A stretch of DNA of 64,000 bases from SHZI01 sp038214295. Lineage in GTDB: Bacteria > Pseudomonadota > Gammaproteobacteria > Steroidobacterales > GCA-2729495. Below, in pieces: positions 35,924 to 45,779 of the stretch; positions within the stretch are counted from its first letter, which is position 1, and each line of letters starts with the position of its first letter. The notes beneath the pieces were generated by a model. That model had not been told where the DNA came from, searched no databases, and was given only the letters and a program-made list of their open reading frames with translations. Location: positions 1-64,000 of the forward strand of contig JBBQSA010000004.1 in assembly GCA_038214295.1 (NCBI GenBank), read 5' to 3'. Position numbers and translations under genes: made by a program.

Positions 35924-36448
35924 CTAGACGCGCAGCTGGCGGAGCTCACGGGAGGTTTCTGACGCCGCCCATATTTCCTCGAAGAGGGTCAGGTACCGGC
36001 GGGCAACAGCGGGTTCGTACGTGTCGGCGATGCCTTCCCACCGGGCGCAATTGATGCGGTAGAGAAGGGCTACGTCGTCAGCGAGCAGGAATGCCTCACG
36101 ATGTTCGCGGTAATCTTCGTGCACGTTACGGAATTCAACGTAGGTATTCAGTCGCCGCCCGAGGCCGACGAGGCGATTGCCCAGACGGATCGTGCGCTGC
36201 GGATCGGAAATCAGGACCCTGATCCTGGCGAAGCGCTTGGCCAGCACAAGGCGCTTGACGATCTCCAGAAACCGTTCGTGGTCGTAGACTCCCGGCTCCA
36301 GGTCCGGCGTTAGGATTGCGAGGCCGCGCCGGGCCACGGCGGCAATCTCGATAGCTGCCGCCAGGGTGTCGTCCATCGTTGCCAGTACCCAGCGCCGGCC
36401 CTGCGTGCGCTCCGGCTCAAAGTTTTCTGGGGTCTTGTCGCTGGCCAT
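35924..36448 (-). CDS. Conserved hypothetical protein between purB and nudJ
   Basis: About 174 residues from ATG 36448 (a GTG at 36505 would add 19). It contains RRWVLATMDDTLAAAIEIAA, ARRGLAILTPDLEPGVYDHE, RFARIRVLISDPQRTIRLGN and RLNTYVEFRNVHEDYREHRE. The alternating beta/alpha pattern and the LISD and YR-x-NC motifs resemble the fold of phospholipase-D-like proteins, but there is no HxKxxxxD motif, so no activity is implied. No named family is recognised. It sits where hflD lies in E. coli but is unrelated to HflD by eye. Confidence 0.55.
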   Translation of the reverse strand: MASDKTPENFEPERTQGRRWVLATMDDTLAAAIEIAAVARRGLAILTPDLEPGVYDHERFLEIVKRLVLAKRFARIRVLISDPQRTIRLGNRLVGLGRRLNTYVEFRNVHEDYREHREAFLLADDVALLYRINCARWEGIADTYEPAVARRYLTLFEEIWAASETSRELRQLRV

Positions 36449-36553
36449 GCCGAATTGTACGAACCGGAAGGCGGATGAATGTGCCAACTGGGTCACGTTT
36501 GTCACCCCCCATACTGTCTTAGGAGACGATTGGCCCCGTTTCGAGTCGCTGAC

Positions 36554-37936
36554 TCAGGGTTCCGAGTCGGCCGCCAGCCGGGCGAGCAATGCCGCGTCCC
36601 CAGTGTAGGCCTCCGGGGTGAGTGCGAGAAGGCGCTCCCGCTCGGTGGGCGGCAGGTCTACGGACTTCAGGAAGGCCGCGAGGGATTCCCGGGTGATGGC
36701 CGCGCCCCGGGTCAGGCTCTTAAGTTGCTCGTAGGCGTCCGCGTGCCCGTGGCGCCGCATGACCGTCTGCACAGCCTCGCCAAGGACCTCCCAGGTTTTG
36801 CCCAGCTCACTGCGCATGCGCGGCGCATCCGCCTCGAGCTTGCGGAGTCCTGCCAGTAGCGACTGCGTGGCGAGTGTGGTGTGGCCGACAGCCACGCCAA
36901 GATTGCGCAGGACGGTGGAATCACTGAGATCCCGCTGCCAGCGGGACACGGGAAGTTTCTCGGCAAAATGCGCCAGCAGGGCGTTGGCAACGCCGAGATT
37001 ACCCTCGGCATTCTCAAAGTCGATCGGATTGACCTTGTGAGGCATGGTGGACGAACCCACCTCTGTATCCACCTTGCGCTGGCGGAAGTAGCCCACCGAG
37101 ATGTACCCCCACAGGTCACGCGCAAGGTCGATGAGGATCACGTTGCAGCGGATCAGGCAGTGGCAATACTCGGCAATCCAGTCGTGGGGCTCTATCTGGG
37201 TGGTGTAGGGATTCCACACAAGTCCGAGTGACTCCACGAACCGGCGGGAGATCCCCTGCCAGTCGGCATCGGGATAGGCTATCCGGTGCGCGTTGAAGTT
37301 GCCCACGGCGCCATTCATCTTTGCCAGGGGCTCCACCGAGCGCAGTTGTTGCAGCTGGCGTTTGAGCCGCCACGCACTGTTGGCGACTTCCTTGCCCAGG
37401 GTGGTCGGGCTCGCGGGCTGGCCATGGGTTCTTGCGAGCATCGGCACTTCTGCCAGGGCCCGGGCCATGGTGTCCAGCACGGCCACGATCTGCCGGAACT
37501 GCGGGAGCAGGCAGGTGTCCCGACCCTGCCGCAGGATCAGAGCGTAGGCAATATTGTTGATGTCCTCGGACGTGCAGGCAAAATGCAGGAAGGGCCGGAT
37601 CCGGCTCAGTTCGGCGTCGTTGCCCAGGCGCTCGGCAATCAGGTACTCGACGGCCTTGACGTCGTGATTGGTGCGCCGTTCGATGTCCTTTACGCGCCTG
37701 GCGTCGTCGTGACCGAAACGTTCGGCCAGCGTGTTGAGCACGTCATGGACGACCGGCGACAGGGGGCCGAGCCCGTCGATACCGGGCTCCTGCGAGAGGA
37801 ACTGGAGCCAGCGGACCTCGGCCAGCACGCGGAACCGGATGAGGCCAAATTCGCTGAAGATATCCCTCAGGGAATCCACCTTGGCGGCATACCGGCCGTC
37901 GAGAGGGGAAATTGCGGTCAGCGGATCCCTGTCCAT
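36554..37936 (-). CDS. purB: Adenylosuccinate lyase
   Basis: A 460-residue fumarase/aspartase-superfamily enzyme that cleaves SAICAR and adenylosuccinate in purine synthesis. It begins LTAISPLDGRYAAKVDSLRD, the E. coli-type PurB start. The superfamily signature is GSSTMPHKVNPIDFENAEGN. RRTNHDVKAVEYLIAERLG and SEDINNIAYALILRQG are also diagnostic. Divergent from fumC, a relative in the same superfamily; the 118 bases between them carry a TATAAT-like box. Same order as the E. coli purB-mnmA region. Confidence 0.96.
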   Translation of the reverse strand: MDRDPLTAISPLDGRYAAKVDSLRDIFSEFGLIRFRVLAEVRWLQFLSQEPGIDGLGPLSPVVHDVLNTLAERFGHDDARRVKDIERRTNHDVKAVEYLIAERLGNDAELSRIRPFLHFACTSEDINNIAYALILRQGRDTCLLPQFRQIVAVLDTMARALAEVPMLARTHGQPASPTTLGKEVANSAWRLKRQLQQLRSVEPLAKMNGAVGNFNAHRIAYPDADWQGISRRFVESLGLVWNPYTTQIEPHDWIAEYCHCLIRCNVILIDLARDLWGYISVGYFRQRKVDTEVGSSTMPHKVNPIDFENAEGNLGVANALLAHFAEKLPVSRWQRDLSDSTVLRNLGVAVGHTTLATQSLLAGLRKLEADAPRMRSELGKTWEVLGEAVQTVMRRHGHADAYEQLKSLTRGAAITRESLAAFLKSVDLPPTERERLLALTPEAYTGDAALLARLAADSEP

Positions 37937-37957
37937 ATTTGTCTTGCGAAAAAACCC

Positions 37958-37963
37958 TATAAT
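37958..37963 (+). promoter_or_regulatory. Candidate -10 box for fumC
   Basis: A perfect TATAAT at 37958-37963 lies 91 bases upstream of the fumC start in the AT-rich purB-fumC gap. No good -35 is found at 17 bases; TTGTCT and TTGCGA nearby are too close. Activator-dependent or extended -10 use is possible. Confidence 0.35.
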
Positions 37964-38054
37964 TCAGCGCGCAAATAATACACCAACGCGAATGATGATC
38001 GTGGGCCCAACCGGCCCCGGCCATCAGCTCCGGTATCCATCAGGAGAGGCAGGA

Positions 38055-39443
<1,389 letters not shown>

Positions 39444-39462
39444 TAGGCCGCGATCTGGCGGC

Positions 39463-40065
39463 GTGATAGAGCGGCTGGTCGAGCGGCTCAGGAGTTCGCA
39501 GCCGCCCGTCGACCTGGTGAGCGAGTCCCTGGCGCGCCTGCCTCCGGGCATCGCAGCGAGGCTGTTCCCGGCCCCGCTGGTGCCTGCAGCAGTGCTCGTC
39601 GCCCTGGCGGCGAGGGACGGCGGCTGGGAGGTCCTCCTGACCCGCCGCACCGATCACCTCAGGGATCATCCCGGCCAGATCAGTTTCCCGGGTGGACGCC
39701 TGGAGTCACTGGACAGCGGGTTCGTCGCCACCGCCCTGCGTGAGGCAGAGGAGGAGATCGGCATTGCGCGTGAATTCGTCGAAGTCGTCGGCTTTCTGCC
39801 GCCTCACCCGGTCGTCACGGGCTTTGCCGTCAGCCCGGTGGTGGCGGTACTCCGTCCAGGCTTCAGCCTGCGGGCGGATCCCACCGAAGTGGCGGAAATC
39901 TTCGGGGTGCCGCTCGATTACCTGGCGAATCCCGCCAATTTCGCGCGTACCGAGCGGACCTTTCGGGGGGTGACCTTGCCGGTCTGTGACTGCAACTTTG
40001 GCGGGCACAGGATCTGGGGCGCCACTGCCCAGATTCTGGATACGCTGCGCGAGGCGCTCGGATGA
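39463..40065 (+). CDS. Nudix hydrolase, CoA pyrophosphatase (NudL)-like
   Basis: About 200 residues. The UPF0035 motif LLTRRTDHLRDHPGQISFPG precedes the Nudix box GGRLESLDSGFVATALREAE with EEIG, the combination that defines CoA diphosphatases (YeaB/NudL), which clear CoA and oxidised CoA. The start is ambiguous: GTG 39463 is chosen, but GTG 39427 would overlap the fumC stop by 17 bases. The 3' end overlaps mazG by 4 bases (ATGA), so both nucleotide-pool-cleaning enzymes are co-translated. Confidence 0.87.
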   Translation: MIERLVERLRSSQPPVDLVSESLARLPPGIAARLFPAPLVPAAVLVALAARDGGWEVLLTRRTDHLRDHPGQISFPGGRLESLDSGFVATALREAEEEIGIAREFVEVVGFLPPHPVVTGFAVSPVVAVLRPGFSLRADPTEVAEIFGVPLDYLANPANFARTERTFRGVTLPVCDCNFGGHRIWGATAQILDTLREALG

Positions 40066-40856
40066 AGCAGGAAGACAATCGGGACATCGGCAAACTTCTG
40101 GAGATCATGGCGGCGCTGCGGGATCCCGTCGGCGGCTGTCCGTGGGACAGGGAGCAGGATTTCGGGTCCATTGCCCCGTTTACGATCGAGGAGGCCTACG
40201 AGGTGGCTGATGCGATCGACCGGGACGACCTGGAGGAACTCCGCAATGAGCTTGGTGACCTGCTATTCCAGGTGGTCTTCCATGCACAGATGGCAAGCGA
40301 GATGAAGGCGTTCGACTTTGGTGACGTGGTGGCAGCCATCAACGACAAGATGCTCCGGCGCCATCCGCATGTTTTCGGCGGGCAGCAGGTGGCGACGGCC
40401 CACGCGCAGAGCGCGGCCTGGGAAAAGTTGAAGGCGGCCGAGCGACAGGCCCGCGGCGGTGACACCTCGGTGCTGGCGGGGATCGGGCTTGCAATGCCGG
40501 CACTGAGCCGTGCCGAGAAGCTGGGCAGTCGAGCGGCGCGGGTGGGGCTGGATTGGCCCGATGCGGACGGCGTTGCGGCCAAGGTGCGCGAAGAACTGGC
40601 CGAGGTCCATGCCGCCCGCGACCAAGGTGGGCCGGATGCCGTCGAGGAGGAGATCGGCGACCTTCTCCTGGCCTGTGCCAGTCTCGCCCGACATTGCCGC
40701 GTGGATCCCGAGCGAGCCCTGCGCCGGGCCTGCGGCAAATTTGAGGCGCGCTTCCGTCGCGTCGAGGCGGACGTCCGCAGCCAGGAGCGCGAGTGGGACA
40801 GCCTGAGCGCACGCGAACTTGACGAAATGTGGCAACGGGCCAAGCAGACGGGCTAG
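40062..40856 (+). CDS. mazG: Nucleoside triphosphate pyrophosphohydrolase MazG
   Basis: A 264-residue two-repeat MazG protein that hydrolyses (d)NTPs to monophosphates. The N-terminal repeat has MAALRDPVGGCPWDREQ, EEAYEVADAID and LGDLLFQVVFHAQMA with the ExxE/ExxD metal ligands. The second repeat has VREELAEVHAARDQGG and EEIGDLLLACASLARHCRVD. Length equals the E. coli enzyme. Overlaps the nudix gene by 4 bases. Confidence 0.95.
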   Translation: MKQEDNRDIGKLLEIMAALRDPVGGCPWDREQDFGSIAPFTIEEAYEVADAIDRDDLEELRNELGDLLFQVVFHAQMASEMKAFDFGDVVAAINDKMLRRHPHVFGGQQVATAHAQSAAWEKLKAAERQARGGDTSVLAGIGLAMPALSRAEKLGSRAARVGLDWPDADGVAAKVREELAEVHAARDQGGPDAVEEEIGDLLLACASLARHCRVDPERALRRACGKFEARFRRVEADVRSQEREWDSLSARELDEMWQRAKQTG

Positions 40857-40947
40857 CCCGACCCCGGCGGTTAACAGCGGATTCAGCGCAGACAGACTAG
40901 CGTGGTCCTGCACCCGGAAAACTGGCTTCCGGGCAGGAGGATGAACA

Positions 40948-41541
40948 ATGCGCCCTGTCACTCGAATGCTGGTCCTTCCCGCAGCACTTCTTATGGCCGC
41001 GGGCTCCGCCCATGCCGATCATCGCGGCAAAGGCCGCTACCCGCCGCCGGCCTATGCGGGCGGTACCACGATCGTCTACGCACGGGTCACCGATGTGCGG
41101 CCGCTGATCGAGCAGGTCCAGACCACGGTGCCCGTCCGCGAGTGCTACGAGACCACGGCCTATGCGCCACCGGCCTATCGCCAGGGGAGCCGTCCCGGCA
41201 CCGCCGGTGGCACCATCGCCGGCGGCGTCATTGGTGGCGTGATCGGCAACCAGTTTGGCAAGGGCGATGGCCGGGATGCCATGCGGCTGTTCGGGGTGCT
41301 GGTTGGCGCGGCCGTCGGCCACGACGCGGCCGCGCGTCGCCAGTCCGGCTACTACCAGCCCGCGGCCGCGCAGGCCTATCCTGTTTCCGAGTGCACTACC
41401 CGCTATGAGACGCGCGTTGCCGAGCGGACCCGTGCTTACCAGGTGGCCTATGTCTACGAGGGCCGCGAGTACTACACGGAGACGGCCACCCCTCCCGGCG
41501 ACCGCATTCCGGTCGAGGTGTCGGTGCGGCCCGCCTTCTGA
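40948..41541 (+). CDS. Glycine-zipper (17-kDa antigen-like) envelope protein
   Basis: A 197-residue protein with a signal peptide (RMLVLPAALLMAAGSAHA, cut before Asp24). The centre holds a glycine-zipper pair, GGTIAGGVIGGVIGNQFGKG, as in Rickettsia 17-kDa surface antigen/SlyB-like 2TM proteins. The C-terminal half has paired aromatic repeats (YETRVAERTRAYQVAYVYEG) and DRIPVEVSVRP. No lipobox. It probably inserts in or lies against the outer membrane. Single gene, 91 bases after mazG. Confidence 0.8.
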   Translation: MRPVTRMLVLPAALLMAAGSAHADHRGKGRYPPPAYAGGTTIVYARVTDVRPLIEQVQTTVPVRECYETTAYAPPAYRQGSRPGTAGGTIAGGVIGGVIGNQFGKGDGRDAMRLFGVLVGAAVGHDAAARRQSGYYQPAAAQAYPVSECTTRYETRVAERTRAYQVAYVYEGREYYTETATPPGDRIPVEVSVRPAF

Positions 41542-41602
41542 TGCTCCCCTGATCCGGGCCGGCTTTGGCTGGCCCGGAAGGCTTGTGGCATAGTCCGGCC
41601 GC

Positions 41603-42958
41603 ATGACCCATCCCACGACTGAAGCCGGCTGGCTTCCCGCCAGCTGGCTGGACCGCCTAGCGGGCCAGATCCCGACTTACAAGGACCAGCAGCGCGCTGC
41701 TGCCGTGATGGCGGAGCTGGCCAGGTTGCCTCCGCTCGTCACCTCCTGGGAGGTGGACGCACTGCGGGAGCAGCTGGCACTCGCAGGGCAGGGCAGGGCC
41801 TTTGTCTTGCAGGGCGGCGACTGCGCGGAAACCTTCGACGACTGCCGGTCGGACGCGATCGTCACCAAGCTCAAGATCCTGCTGCAGATGAGCGTGGTGA
41901 TCATCTCCGGACTGAAGCGACCGGTCGTCCGGGTTGGCCGCATGGCGGGACAGTATGCAAAGCCGCGCTCAACGGATCTCGAGACGCGCACCGACACGAC
42001 TCTGCCCAGCTTCCGGGGCGACATCATCAATCGCAACGCGTTCACCGCAGCCGACCGGGAGCCCAACCCCGAGCTAATGCTCCGCGCCTACGAGCGGTCG
42101 GCCCTGACGCTGAACTTCGTTCGCTCGCTGATCGACGGCGGCTTTGCCGACCTCCATCATCCGGAGAACTGGGACCTCGACTGGGTACGGCATTCGCCAA
42201 TGGCCGACCAGTATCACCACGTCGTCCAGACGATCGCAGACGGCCTGGATTTTTTCGAGAGCCTGACCGGGAAGTCGATCGACCAGGCGCGGCGCGTGGA
42301 CTTCTTCACCTCCCACGAGGGCCTTCATCTGCCCTACGAGCAGGCGCAGACACGCTACCTGGAGCGCCGCAAGAGCTGGTATGACCTCACGACGCACTTC
42401 CCGTGGATTGGCGTGCGCACCAGTAACCTGGATGGCGCCCACGTGGAGTTCTTCCGTGGCATCAGTAACCCCATAGGCGTGAAGATCGGTCCGGACACCA
42501 CGCCGGACTTTCTGACCGGCCTGATGGCAGCACTGAACCCGGCAAATCAACCCGGGCGCCTGACATTGATTCACCGTCTCGGAGCGGGTCGCATCCGCAA
42601 GGCCCTTCCGGGCCTGATCGGTACCGTGGCTGAGTCCGGAGCCAATGTCGTGTGGATGTGCGACCCGATGCATGGCAATACCGAGACGGCAAAATCCGGG
42701 CTCAAGACCCGGCGGCTGGAAAACATCCTGGAAGAGCTGGACGCTGCCTTCGACGTGCATCGGGCCGCCGGCTCCCATCTGGGTGGCGTACACCTGGAGC
42801 TCACCGGCGATCACGTGACCGAGTGTACGGGCGGCGCTCGCGGCATCACTGATTCGGACCTGAGCCGCGATTACCGGACGCAGGTTGATCCGCGCCTCAA
42901 CTACGAGCAGGCGATGGAAGTCGCCATGCGGATTGCCGGGCATGGACGCGGCCTTTGA
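41603..42958 (+). CDS. Class II 3-deoxy-7-phosphoheptulonate (DAHP) synthase
   Basis: A 451-residue plant/Mycobacterium-type (class II) DAHP synthase, the entry enzyme of aromatic amino acid synthesis. Typical blocks are FVLQGGDCAETFDDC (with the metal-binding Cys), KRPVVRVGRMAGQYAKPRS, FFTSHEGLHLPYEQAQTR, VWMCDPMHGNTETAKSG and GGVHLELTGDHVTECTGG. The symbol varies between databases (aroG/aroH), so none is given. The stop overlaps the uvrC start by 17 bases, so the genes are coupled although unrelated in role. Confidence 0.95.
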   Translation: MTHPTTEAGWLPASWLDRLAGQIPTYKDQQRAAAVMAELARLPPLVTSWEVDALREQLALAGQGRAFVLQGGDCAETFDDCRSDAIVTKLKILLQMSVVIISGLKRPVVRVGRMAGQYAKPRSTDLETRTDTTLPSFRGDIINRNAFTAADREPNPELMLRAYERSALTLNFVRSLIDGGFADLHHPENWDLDWVRHSPMADQYHHVVQTIADGLDFFESLTGKSIDQARRVDFFTSHEGLHLPYEQAQTRYLERRKSWYDLTTHFPWIGVRTSNLDGAHVEFFRGISNPIGVKIGPDTTPDFLTGLMAALNPANQPGRLTLIHRLGAGRIRKALPGLIGTVAESGANVVWMCDPMHGNTETAKSGLKTRRLENILEELDAAFDVHRAAGSHLGGVHLELTGDHVTECTGGARGITDSDLSRDYRTQVDPRLNYEQAMEVAMRIAGHGRGL

Positions 42959-44768
42959 CAGCAAGGCCTTTCTCGCCTCGTTGACGCATCGTCCGGGCGT
43001 GTACCGCATGCTGTCCGCCGAAGGCGGGATTCTCTATGTTGGCAAGGCACGCGATCTGCGCAAGCGCGTAGCGTCTTACTTCGGCAGCAAGGCCCACCTG
43101 CCCAAGACGCAGGCGCTGATGGCGCAGACGGTGCGCGTAGAGGTGACGGTCACCGGTACCGAGCAGGACGCACTTCTCCTCGAGCACAATCTGATCAAGG
43201 AGCATCGCCCCCGCTTCAATGTGGTGCTCCGGGACGACAAGAGTTATCCGTGGATTTACGTTTCCACGCAGCAGGATTTTCCGCGCTTCGAGTTCCATCG
43301 CGGGGCGCGGAAGGCCGCCGGGCGCTTTCTGGGACCCTGGCCGAGCGCCGGCGCCGTGCGGGAAACCCTGACCCAGCTCCAGAAGCTGTTTCGCGTCCGG
43401 CAGTGCTCCGACTCGTTCTTTGCCAACAGGACCCGTCCCTGCCTGCAGTACCAGATCCAGCGTTGTACGGCGCCCTGCGTCGGGCTGATCCCTGCCGCCG
43501 ACTACCGCCGGGACGTGGAGGACGCGGTGTTGTTCCTGGAGGGCAGGAACTCCGCCGTGCTCGCGGGGCTTGTCCGCCGGATGGAAGCGGCGTCTCACGG
43601 CCTCGATTACGAACGGGCAGCAGTCCTGCGGGACCAGATTGCCCTGGTTCGCCGGATCCAGGCCGAACAGGTCATGGCGGGGACGGGCATCGTCGAAGCA
43701 GATGTTCTTGGAGTGCACCAGGACCAGGGCCAGGCTTGCATCGCCGCGGTCCTGATCCGGGGCGGCCGGGTACTGGGAAGCAGGACGTGGTTTCCCCGGA
43801 TAGCCACCGGGACCGATACTGAGGAGATCATTGGCAGTTTCATCGCGCAGCACTACTTCAGCGAGTCGCCCCCGGCGGAAATACTTGTCCCGGCACAACC
43901 GCTGGACCGCGCTGTGCTGGAAGCCTCGCTCACGGCCCGCCAGGGGCGCGAGGTGCGGATCCGCCACCAGGTTCGTGGCACGCGGAAGCGCTGGCTCGAA
44001 ATGGCGGCCACCAACGCCGCCCAAGGCCTTTCCAGCCGGATTGCAGCCGGGGTATCGCTGCACGGCCAGCTTGCCAGCCTCGCCGATGCGCTGGGTCTTG
44101 AAGAGGTGCCCCGCCGCATCGAGTGCTTCGACATCAGCCACACGGGCGGTGAGGAAACGGTAGCGGCCTGCGTTGTATTTGATGCTGATGGTCCGGTGAA
44201 GGCCGACTATCGGCGCTTCAATATCCGCGATGTTGAACCCGGCGACGATTACGGAGCCATAGCGCAGGCAGTCGAACGACGCTTCGCGCGCGTCAGGCGT
44301 GGCGAATCGCCGATGCCCGACCTCATCCTGATTGACGGTGGTCAGGGACAGGTCGAGCGGGCCCGGTCCGCGCTCGAGGAGTTTCAGCTGGCGCATCTGC
44401 CGCTTATCGGTGTCTCCAAGGGGCGGGATCGACGGGTAGGGGAGGAGAAACTGGTATTCCCCGGGGAAGCGTCAGCACGCACCCTGCCCGCAGAGTCGCC
44501 GGCGCTGCACCTGATCCAGCAGATCCGGGACGAGGCCCACCGGTTTGCCATCACCGGCCACCGGCAGCGGCGGGCCAAGGCGCGGACATCATCCAGCCTG
44601 GAGTCCATCGCGGGCCTCGGGCCACTGCGGCGCCGGGCGCTCCTGCGGCAGTTCGGCGGGCTGCAGGGCATCCGCCAGGCTGGTGTGGCGGACCTGGCCC
44701 GGGTCGACGGCATCAGCCGGCCGCTGGCCCAGCGAATCTACGATCACCTGCACGGCGGTGAACCCTGA
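42942..44768 (+). CDS. uvrC: Excinuclease ABC subunit C
   Basis: A 608-residue UvrC that makes both incisions in nucleotide-excision repair. The N-terminal GIY-YIG domain is RPGVYRMLSAEGGILYVGKA with DLRKRVASYF. The UVR UvrB-binding domain is near residue 205-240 (GLDYERAAVLRDQIALVRRI). The C-terminal RNase-H-like nuclease has CFDISHTGGEETVAACVVFD and LILIDGGQGQVERA, and helix-hairpin-helix repeats end the protein. Start ATG 42942 lies within the end of the DAHP synthase gene. Conserved order uvrC-pgsA as in E. coli. Confidence 0.96.
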   Translation: MDAAFDSKAFLASLTHRPGVYRMLSAEGGILYVGKARDLRKRVASYFGSKAHLPKTQALMAQTVRVEVTVTGTEQDALLLEHNLIKEHRPRFNVVLRDDKSYPWIYVSTQQDFPRFEFHRGARKAAGRFLGPWPSAGAVRETLTQLQKLFRVRQCSDSFFANRTRPCLQYQIQRCTAPCVGLIPAADYRRDVEDAVLFLEGRNSAVLAGLVRRMEAASHGLDYERAAVLRDQIALVRRIQAEQVMAGTGIVEADVLGVHQDQGQACIAAVLIRGGRVLGSRTWFPRIATGTDTEEIIGSFIAQHYFSESPPAEILVPAQPLDRAVLEASLTARQGREVRIRHQVRGTRKRWLEMAATNAAQGLSSRIAAGVSLHGQLASLADALGLEEVPRRIECFDISHTGGEETVAACVVFDADGPVKADYRRFNIRDVEPGDDYGAIAQAVERRFARVRRGESPMPDLILIDGGQGQVERARSALEEFQLAHLPLIGVSKGRDRRVGEEKLVFPGEASARTLPAESPALHLIQQIRDEAHRFAITGHRQRRAKARTSSSLESIAGLGPLRRRALLRQFGGLQGIRQAGVADLARVDGISRPLAQRIYDHLHGGEP

Positions 44769-44824
44769 CCGGGGAGGCGTTGATCAATGACGTTGGCAGG
44801 CCGCCGAGCAGCTAGAATGCAGGC

Positions 44825-45400
44825 GTGTACCCCCAGTTCAACATCGCCACGTCGCTGACCTGGTTCCGGATCGCTGCGATTCCCCTGGTGGCGGTCGTCT
44901 TTTACTGGTCATCGCCCTGGGCCCGCCCGGCGGCGGCCATGGTTTTTCTGCTCGCCGCCATCACCGACTGGCTGGATGGCTACGTGGCCCGAAGGCTGCA
45001 GCAGACATCCCAGTTCGGGGCATTTCTGGACCCGGTGGCGGACAAGATGATCGTCGCCACGGCCCTGATCATTCTCGTGCAGTCGGATCCCCGGATCATC
45101 GTGGCGGCCCTGGCCGCCATCATTATCGGACGGGAGATTGCCGTGTCGGCTTTGCGCGAATGGATGGCCGAGCTGGGCACCCGGCACCGGGTGGCGGTGT
45201 CCGGCTACGGGAAGCTCAAGACCATCATGCAGATGACCGGACTCACCTGCATGTTGTTTGCCGAGCCGCTTTTTGGCCTGCCGACCTATGATATCGGGGT
45301 GCTTTTTCTGGTCCTCGCGGCCGGACTGACGATCTGGTCCATGGTGGGCTATATCCGGGCAGCCTGGCCCTCACAAAAAGAACGTGAGCCTCTTTCTTGA
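44825..45400 (+). CDS. pgsA: Phosphatidylglycerophosphate synthase
   Basis: A 191-residue polytopic CDP-alcohol phosphotransferase making phosphatidylglycerol phosphate at the inner membrane. The family signature DGx2ARx8Gx3Dx3D is complete: DGYVARRLQQTSQFGAFLDP followed by VADK. GTG start at 44825. It follows uvrC by 56 bases and leads into the tRNA Gly-Cys-Leu cluster, identical in order to E. coli. Confidence 0.95.
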   Translation: MYPQFNIATSLTWFRIAAIPLVAVVFYWSSPWARPAAAMVFLLAAITDWLDGYVARRLQQTSQFGAFLDPVADKMIVATALIILVQSDPRIIVAALAAIIIGREIAVSALREWMAELGTRHRVAVSGYGKLKTIMQMTGLTCMLFAEPLFGLPTYDIGVLFLVLAAGLTIWSMVGYIRAAWPSQKEREPLS

Positions 45401-45439
45401 CACGCGGCCGCTTGCCGGTAGCATATGCGGCTCTTGCAA

Positions 45440-45515
45440 GCGGGAATAGCTCAGTTGGTAGAGCGGTACCTTGCCAAGGTACAGGTCGGCGGTTCGAGCC
45501 CGCTTTCCCGCTCCA
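45440..45515 (+). tRNA. glyW: tRNA-Gly (GCC)
   Basis: A 76-base cloverleaf with encoded CCA. Acceptor GCGGGAA pairs with TTCCCGC (45505-45511); the D-loop has AGCTCAGTTGGTAGAGC; the anticodon loop is TTGCCAA, giving GCC; the T-arm has GGTTCGAGCC. Position after pgsA matches glyW. Confidence 0.97.
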
Positions 45516-45568
45516 GTTTCTGCCCCTGCCGGCGTTGACCAACGCCGCCACCCGGGGCACCCCACAGC

Positions 45569-45642
45569 GGCTAGGTGGCAGAGTGGTCATGCAGCGGCCT
45601 GCAAAGCCGTGTACGCCGGTTCGATTCCGACCCTAGCCTCCA
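45569..45642 (+). tRNA. cysT: tRNA-Cys (GCA)
   Basis: A 74-base cloverleaf with encoded CCA. Acceptor GGCTAGG pairs with CCTAGCC (45632-45638); the anticodon loop CTGCAAA gives GCA; the T-arm contains GGTTCGATTCC. Second in the pgsA-linked cluster, as in E. coli. Confidence 0.97.
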
Positions 45643-45677
45643 TTCTGCCGAACTGCCCGCCTACAATGCGCCCCGAG

Positions 45678-45764
45678 GCCCGGGTGGCGGAATTGGTAGA
45701 CGCTGCGGACTTAAAATTCGTTGGCCGCAAGGCCGTGCCGGTTCAAGTCCGGCCCTGGGCACCA
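45678..45764 (+). tRNA. leuZ: tRNA-Leu (TAA)
   Basis: An 87-base class II tRNA with a long variable arm and encoded CCA. Acceptor GCCCGGG pairs with CCTGGGC (45754-45760, one G-T pair); the anticodon loop ACTTAAAAT gives TAA; the variable arm is CGTTGGCCGCAAGGCCGTG. Third of the cluster. Confidence 0.97.
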
Positions 45765-45779
45765 AGCCTCCAGCGTTTT

